In this document: piece after piece, positions 58,056-64,000 of the stretch
Numbering within the stretch: the stretch's first letter is position 1
How the letters are laid out: each line of letters opens with the position of its first letter
Source: Carallia brachiata
Lineage: Eukaryota; Streptophyta; Magnoliopsida; Malpighiales; Rhizophoraceae
Direction of reading: 5' to 3'
NCBI GenBank assembly: GCA_021464245.1
Contig: JADCRB010000103.1
Coordinates: forward strand, 186,001-250,000
DNA length: 64,000 nt
Notes under the pieces: model-generated
Databases searched by the model: none
Told to the model about the DNA's origin: nothing
Seen by the model: only the letters and a program-made list of their open reading frames with translations
Translations under genes and position numbers: made by a program

Positions 58056-60389
58056 GTGTGCAAGTTGCAAAGAATCCTTTTCCCAGACGATGCCGTTGAG
58101 GGCCTTAACCCCAATTATATATAGTCCATTTTGCATAATAAACGGATAATGTATAAAGTGGTAAAGAGGCGCTTTTTAGTTCAATTTCTATCAAAAATAA
58201 AGAGAATCTTTTCACTTTCTTTTTCTTTTTTCTCTAATGATTTGATATGGAGAACTTTTGAGAGAATTTTATGGATAGGGCTTGTGTAGTTCAAACTTTC
58301 TTTTAGCATATGTTGACCTCAGATTATTAAATGTGAATATCAATTAAATATCAAAGCAAGTATGTAAGTTAGATTTTGCTAGATAAATTAGTTGAAATAG
58401 AAAGCATAGACAGCAAGCCGCTATAATGACCTTCTTGACCTTCAATATCTAGCGATTATGAGCTGTTTTGTGGTTTGTTTATTAATAAACGAACAATAAT
58501 GTTTAATGTTTCTTTTTTTTTTTTCCTATTAAAAGACCCATTGGACAATAAGATAAACAGTAAGAGTACCTCTCTTAATTCATGTAAATTTTAAATCTTT
58601 TCACAAGATTATAAACAAAGGATTAGAATTTAAAATTTCTAAAATAAATACGTAAGTTTTTAACAATTGAATATCTTTTGAGGATTATAATTGCTTTCTT
58701 TATTGAATCATTTTGTTCCCTTTCGCGTATTTAAATTTTCATTGGCAGGAACCTACGTGGTCTTCTAGTATTGATCCTTGTTGTCAAAACCAATCAGTCG
58801 GATCGGAAAAAATTATCGGACCTTTGTGAAAAATAATAATAATAATAATAAAATACATGTTACAGTATATATGCGTTAGGGGAGAGGCATAGGTATGAAG
58901 CACGAGGCCTCCCCTTATTTTTGAGGAGCGGAAACTAGCATGAGCTACTCAATTATTAATGGTTTTTGTAGCTGCCAAAAATATTAAAAAGGCCTAGGTG
59001 AATTTCCAAGGGGGACCATCTAATTTAATTTATGTGGAATATGGAAGTGGGGTTTACATTCCCTGCACCGCTGCACCACTTGCCCCTCCGATGCGCAGCA
59101 GGGGTCATGGCTTCCAGGCTACCTTAGTTCACTGGCCAATGCAGCTTCTCCATCCTTGCAATCTCATCCAGTAATATGACAACTTTTTTCTGTTCTTCTG
59201 CGTACGCTACCAACATCATCTGTTGCCGCTTGGAAAAATATAAAGGTTTGGGCAATATTATGCGATCATATCATTTGCGACACGTAAAATATACATAATT
59301 TATCTATTTTTTTCACATTCAATATATTTTTCTTAATTTAATGATTTAAATCTCTATGTAATAACTTTATATTTATTATTGTGTGTTTATGTAACTTTTT
59401 TCTAAAGGCTTTTGCTTATGGAAGAAAATTGGCTCTTTTCAACTCTTGTCATTAGCACGTACAAATCCAAGATGGGTCGATATTCGTGGGTCCACTGGTG
59501 ACAATGTAAAGAATGTCGTTTGCCGAAGCGTCAGACCAAGTGCCTTTAGTGATGGACCCCATAAAATTGCCTTGCTTGTTATAACTTGGGGACTCTGGGG
59601 CAATTACTGATGACAAGCGGAAAACTGAACCACCATCTAAGATATTTGATGATATAGTAGTTTGCTGTGAAATGGCACAATGTGTGAACTATCTGACTGG
59701 AAGAATCATTTCTGGCATCCAAATGCCATCTCCTAATTTGGTTCGCGGAGATGAAGATTTTGTAGGGGAATTGTGAATTATTCGCTATACCACCGATCAT
59801 ACTACATAGCTAATGTGAAATGTCTAATTCAAACAATTTAAGCTCCTTCTAGTTGTATATTATATATATATATCAGAAATGATAGATGAACGGGATGAAG
59901 ATTGATGTAAAAAGAGATGAAGATACTTTTTATATACATTATTAATAGATTTATTACACATAAATTTTAGATATATTGTACATCATAAGTTTTTTTTTTG
60001 GGAAAAAAATGATAGAAACCTTTGAAAACTTATGATATGTTATACAATTAAAATTTATGTACAACAAACTCATTAATAATATGTAAAAAAATTAAATATG
60101 TGTCTCTCTCATATCAGTTTAGTTATATTTTTCATTTTACACGACTCGAGTGACATTGTTTGTGAGTTTATAGATATACCTGGCATTTAGCCCGCACATT
60201 TTCTGGATTGAATATTTTAATTTTATAATTTTAATTTAATTGATATTATTTATAAAATTTATTTTTAAATTAATTTTTATATATAATAACTTAATTTCTA
60301 TGTATTTAATAATAGTCGCATTTTTATTATATCTAATTAATATTGATTGACAATTAATTATTAAAATATTAAATATATAGAAATTATTA
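58056..60389. other. intergenic DNA, nothing assigned
   Basis: AT-rich with a GC-richer interval at 59045-59240. A minus-strand open stretch at 59579-59800 and an adjoining frame (GTWSDASANDILYIV near 59500-59560) have no family I recognise. An AT run is near 59858. Confidence 0.35.
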
Positions 60390-61530
60390 AATATCTTAAT
60401 TCTTAAATATAAAAATTATAACTGTAACAATTGTGAGGTCATGGAAGAAAGTAATAAAAATCACCTAATTGAAATTCACTGGGGGTCGACGTCCAAGCTC
60501 TGATAGCTTTTTTTTCTTTTTTTTTTTTTTTTTTGAATGGAGGATTTTAGTATTGTTAAGAGGTGATAATGACATTTAATGATTTTTGTTGTTGTGTGAT
60601 TTTATTTTATTGGTTAATCAATTATTTATGAGTTTTAATTGTTTAAATATTATTTACAAATTTTAATAACCATATTATTAATTAATCAATTATTTAATTA
60701 CATTTATCTGATTTAATTTTTTTGTTACAAATTGCCTCTTTTATTTAGCATAAGGGTGATTGTTCATGATTTTTAATGAGCATTAATATTAAAATTAAAT
60801 GATTTTGTAAGAAAGTCATTAAGTAGGTTTTAATGTTAATTTTTTTAATGGTAAACATCAAAATTATCAGAAAAAATCTTAAAAATTAGAAAAAAAAATT
60901 TATCAATGAAAGGAGTGACATAAGGAAAGCTTTTTCTAAGTTTCCACTTTATACTTTCGTAATATGATATGATATCTTAACTTTTAAGTATGAAAATAAT
61001 AACTGCAACAATTGTAAGGTCATGCAAATGAGTAGTAAAAATCACCTAATTCAGATCCACTGGGGTTTGACATCCAAGCTCCAATGGCTTCTTTTTTTTT
61101 TTTGGTTTTTTGAATGGACAATTTTAGTATTTTTAAAAGGTGATAATGACATTTGATGATTTGTGTTGTTGTGATTGTATTTTATTTTTAAATCAATTAT
61201 TTATGAGTTTTAGTTGTTTAAATATCATTTATGAATTGTAATGACCATATAGATTAATCAATTATTTAATTGCATTTATCTCTTTTAATTTTTTTGTTAC
61301 AAATTGCCTCTTTTATTTAGTATAATAGTGATTATTCATAATTTTTAATGAGCATTAATATCTAAATTGAATGATTTGGTTAGAAATAATTATGTAGATT
61401 TTAATGTTAATTTTTTTAATAAGTAAACATCAAAATTATCAATAAAAATATTAAAAATTAGAAAAAAAAAATCATTAATAAAAGGACAAAACTTTCCTTT
61501 TATAATACTGTAATATTGTAATATGATTTG
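60390..61530. repeat. tandem duplication, period 581 bp
   Basis: Copy 1 is about 60390-60970 and copy 2 about 60971-61530, in direct orientation. Shared landmarks: ACTG-AACAATTGT (60421 and 61002), AATCACCTAATT, CACTGGGG, the T-run before GAATGGA, AAATTGCCTCTTTTATTTAG and AACATCAAAATTATCA. They differ by several percent, so the duplication is not recent. Non-coding. Confidence 0.8.
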
Positions 61531-61769
61531 ATATGTAAGTGGCCTCTTTTCTTTTTCCCTTTTGTATTTCATTTTGTTTTTCGATTGTACAAGTAGAAAG
61601 GAATAGAAGATGCCGATTGCGTCGAGACCTAGAAAGGAGGCTGTTTTTCTTTTCTTTTCGTTTTTCTTTTTCCCTTTAAAAAAAGTGGCAGCTAGTCGAA
61701 ATGAAAGATAACGTCCTCTTTAATTTTCAAGCAGTCAGCGAAGGCCAGTTCACAGTTTGAGCCAAAAAT

Positions 61770-62150
61770 AACGTCCTGTTTAAATTCACCACGTGCAATT
61801 ACACACAGTTACATTACATGAATAAAATGCCCCGTGACATGCCGACCAATGGGAAAGTGAAAGTACAAGAGCCTTTCAAGAAAACAATCCCCGGCTCTCC
61901 CAATGCTACAATTTCAACTCCAACACCTTTTCACACTAGAAAAAAATGTCAGTATTTTGAGTATTACATTACATGAATAACGTCTTTTTTAATTTCATTA
62001 TGTGCAATTACACACAGTTATATTATGTGAATAAAATGCCCCGTGACATGCCGACCAATAGGAAAGTGAACGTACGAGAACCTTTCCAGAAAAGAATCAC
62101 CGATTCCCGAAGCTACCATTTCAATGTCAACACCTTTCCATATTAAAAAA
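61770..62150. repeat. tandem duplication, period 210 bp, upstream of the TBL gene
   Basis: Copy 1 (61770-61979) and copy 2 (61980-62150) share AACGTC, TGCAATTACACACAGTTA, GAATAAAATGCCCCGTGACA and TGCCGACCAAT-GGAAAGTGA. Copy 1 contains CACGTG (G-box) near 61790; the corresponding bases in copy 2 have diverged. It lies 0.6-1 kb before the TBL start codon and may be part of its promoter. Confidence 0.75.
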
Positions 62151-62648
62151 TTATCCTTTCGAATATTAGTATTGTGGACAGTATTTTAATTAAAATTAAA
62201 ATTAATATTTTTAAAATAAAATTAATAATTTTTAAAATATTTATTATTTTTATATTTTAAAAATTATTTTTAAATTTAATTTTAATTAAAATACTACTTA
62301 AAATAAAAATGCTTAAAATATGTATTGATAATTTTCCATATTACAGTAAAAAATCATCAGATCCGTCCAACAAAACCCAGCTCACGTCAGAAGAGGAAAA
62401 ACAGCACCCTTAGGTTTGTTTCGTTTAAATAATATTAAAAAAACAAATTTTATATAATAATATTTAAAAATTTATTTTTTTTAATTTTTCTAAATGAAAG
62501 ATATAATTATGAAACTCTTTAAACGCTCCCTTATCAAGCTACCAATTTTATTTATTTATTTATTTATTTTTAAAAACAGTGCGGCTCTTTCACATATCAT
62601 GTGAACGCACCCAGCTCAAACCCTTTGCCTGTCTGTCACACGGTTACT

Positions 62649-62650
<2 letters not shown>
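62151..62650. other. TBL promoter-proximal region
   Basis: Very AT-rich, with near-palindromic AATTTAAAATT-type words at 62190-62300 and a TTTA run near 62547-62570. No TATA box could be assigned with confidence. Confidence 0.4.

Positions 62651-62651
<1 letters not shown>

Positions 62652-62694
<43 letters not shown>
62652..62694. repeat. CT microsatellite in the TBL leader
   Basis: About 21 uninterrupted CT units ending 57 bp before the start codon. CT repeats are frequent in plant 5' leaders and promoters and may be polymorphic. Confidence 0.85.
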
Positions 62695-62697
<3 letters not shown>

Positions 62698-62734
62698 TAC
62701 AAAACTCTCAGGGCCAGAGCCACATTTGTCCTAA

Positions 62735-62870
62735 ATGGTAGAAGTCCCAAAATGGGTGTCAAGTGCCGTGGCCTTGTTTACTTTCTTTTTCAAGTTATGC
62801 TATTGCTCATCCAAGAAGCAATGGCACAGGCGCACCACCATTCTTACTACTATAATGTTACCGGATTGAT
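62735..62870 (+). promoter_or_regulatory. overlapping upstream ORF in the TBL leader
   Basis: ATG at 62735 is 17 bp before the main ATG, in another frame, and runs about 44 codons to a TGA near 62868, overlapping the TBL coding start. If the mRNA includes it, it could lower translation of TBL. Its peptide has no known domain. Confidence 0.35.
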
Positions 62871-63530
62871 AGGGAGAAAGCAAGTGAAAGGTTGCAATCT
62901 GTTTCAGGGGAAATGGGTCTTTGATGATTCTTATCCTTTGTATGAATCCTCATTCTGTCCTTTCATAGATGCTGAGTTTGATTGTCAAAGACATGGCAGG
63001 CCTGATAAGCAGTATCTTAAGTACTATTGGCAACCTGACTCTTGTAACTTACCAAGGTACTTCTGCTCACTGTTTACTTCACCTGGGCTCCCTTTAATTT
63101 GTTTCATAGAAAATTTCAAAGAAAGATTTACTTGAGAAGTTTGAATCTTCATTTATTTGGCAAACTCTAATTATAAGACATTGGAACTTTATTAGCTTTG
63201 GGTTCCCGAGGATCTTTTGTTTGCAATTGTGATTCTTCATTATATGTCTTTTTTTTAAAAAAAAAAACAATTATGGACTATGCCACTTGTCAAATATACG
63301 TCCCTTTAATTAGTATTCTGTTTATTTACATTTTTTTTTTGGGTTTTTGGTGGGGAAGGTTTAATGGTGGGGATTTTCTAGGGAGTTGGAGAGGGAAGAA
63401 GATAATGTTTGTGGGCGACTCGCTGAGTTTGAACATGTGGGAATCATTGGCTTGCATGATTCATGCGTCGATGCCCAATGCCAAGACTACCTTTGTGAGA
63501 ACAGGTTCACTGTCTTCTGTAACCTTCGAG
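62752..63530 (+). CDS. TRICHOME BIREFRINGENCE-LIKE protein, 5' part (2 exons)
   Basis: Exon 1 is 62752-63056 and exon 2 is 63359-63530, joined by a GT-AG intron (GTACTT...GGGGAAG) that splits an AG|G Arg codon. The 477 coding bases give 159 residues, and the next donor GTAAGT follows at 63531, so the rest of the gene is beyond the window. Residues 1-27 form a hydrophobic N-terminal signal or anchor ([10 protein letters not shown]). The PMR5N domain follows: [36 protein letters not shown] and [13 protein letters not shown]. The GDS esterase motif is at residues 121-123 ([16 protein letters not shown]). TBL proteins are Golgi polysaccharide O-acetyltransferases acting on xylan and other wall polymers; the DxxH motif would be in the missing part. 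It resembles the TBL37-43 group, but the member is not assigned. The start was chosen for the signal sequence; an out-of-frame ATG lies at 62735. Confidence 0.9.
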
Positions 63531-64000
63531 GTAAGTTAAATTAGCTTTTCCCTCTTCGGTTTTCTTCTTCTTTCTTTTTCTAAAAAAATTTCAGTGACTT
63601 TATTTTGATAATTTAAAAATACTTACAAAATGATAACACTCGTTAAATGATTGAATTTATAAAAAAAATTTAAAAAATTATTAAATATCATTAAATAAGA
63701 TTGTATAATCACTTGTTTTTATCTATACAAATTTATAATTGTATTAATTTTTTTTTATAGATCTAAACAAATAGAATCCAATCGGTGCATGTTTGTCTGT
63801 ATCCGTATGCATGTGCCTGTCTTGCCTATTGTTTAATGGAGCATTGGTTGCTGCTTATATCTGCTTTTGAGAAAGGTTTAGTTCTTTCATCTCCCTGTCC
63901 GGCTTCCAATGTCGTTGTCTTTATCCAATAATGAAACAGCCTTTCTGCCCCCCCACCCCCCCCCCCTCCTTTTTTCTGCTTCCTTAATAACAAAGTCCCC
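63531..64000 (+). other. TBL intron 2 (partial)
   Basis: Begins GTAAGT at 63531 and continues to the window end without a visible acceptor and exon. A C-rich homopolymer-like tract lies at 63948-63968. Confidence 0.6.

Noticed and set aside
62695..62751. TBL start upstream at 62695
   Set aside because: The frame is open but begins with GTG; the first in-frame ATG is 62752, which gives a sensible signal sequence.
63198..63539. 113-codon single ORF covering TBL exon 2
   Set aside because: Its first part is intron 1; the splice acceptor at 63358 and homology start show only 63359-63530 is coding.
1..64000. CRISPR arrays, rRNA, tRNA genes, bacterial operons or organelle DNA
   Set aside because: None seen. 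The tandem repeats lack regular spacers, and tRNA-like pieces are primer-binding sites or SINE parts.

Overview
This 64-kb window is nuclear DNA of a flowering plant, most likely a dicot. The evidence is nested LTR retrotransposons of plant-specific lineages (Tat-type and Athila-type Ty3/gypsy, a chromovirus, a degenerate Ty1/copia), hAT debris, a tRNA-derived SINE, AT-rich spacers, and one intron-containing plant gene at the right edge. There is no operon structure, rRNA, tRNA gene or CRISPR array. The species cannot be named from the sequence.

Layout. 1-13.2 kb: AT-rich repeat mosaic with a shuffled dispersed repeat, a minus-strand copia element with both LTRs (4094-9366), three tandem ~400-bp units (10219-11343) and a fold-back MITE (about 12179-12396). 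13.26-26.1 kb: a Tat-type gypsy complex with the order LTR, gag, protease, RT, RNase H, archaeal-type RNase H, integrase, homeobox gene, LTR, second gag, truncated U3-like tail. 29.18-35.41 kb: a complete but heavily mutated chromovirus with two LTRs, a near-perfect target duplication and a chromodomain. 36.7-39.26 kb: a terminal-inverted-repeat element, then the LTR and gag start of a third Tat copy. 39.26-51.35 kb: an Athila-type element inserted into that gag, with gag-pol and an extra downstream ORF; its 3' LTR is truncated and fused to the end of a Tat LTR. 52.7-56.2 kb: hAT debris (non-autonomous element, 314-bp inverted repeat, TTF-type transposase pseudogene). 57.9 kb: SINE. 60.4-62.2 kb: two tandem duplications. 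62.75-64 kb: first two exons of a TRICHOME BIREFRINGENCE-LIKE (TBL) gene.

The most notable feature is at 21.6-22.4 kb. Downstream of integrase and upstream of the next LTR, the Tat element carries a WUSCHEL-type homeobox sequence: an 87-codon ORF that is nearly all WOX homeodomain, followed in the same frame (past three stop codons) by a WUS-box-like and an EAR-like motif, with its own TATA-like box about 95 bp upstream. This looks like capture of a host stem-cell transcription-factor gene by a retrotransposon. The TBL gene is the only apparently intact host gene. No retroelement here looks autonomous; all coding regions carry stops or frameshifts.
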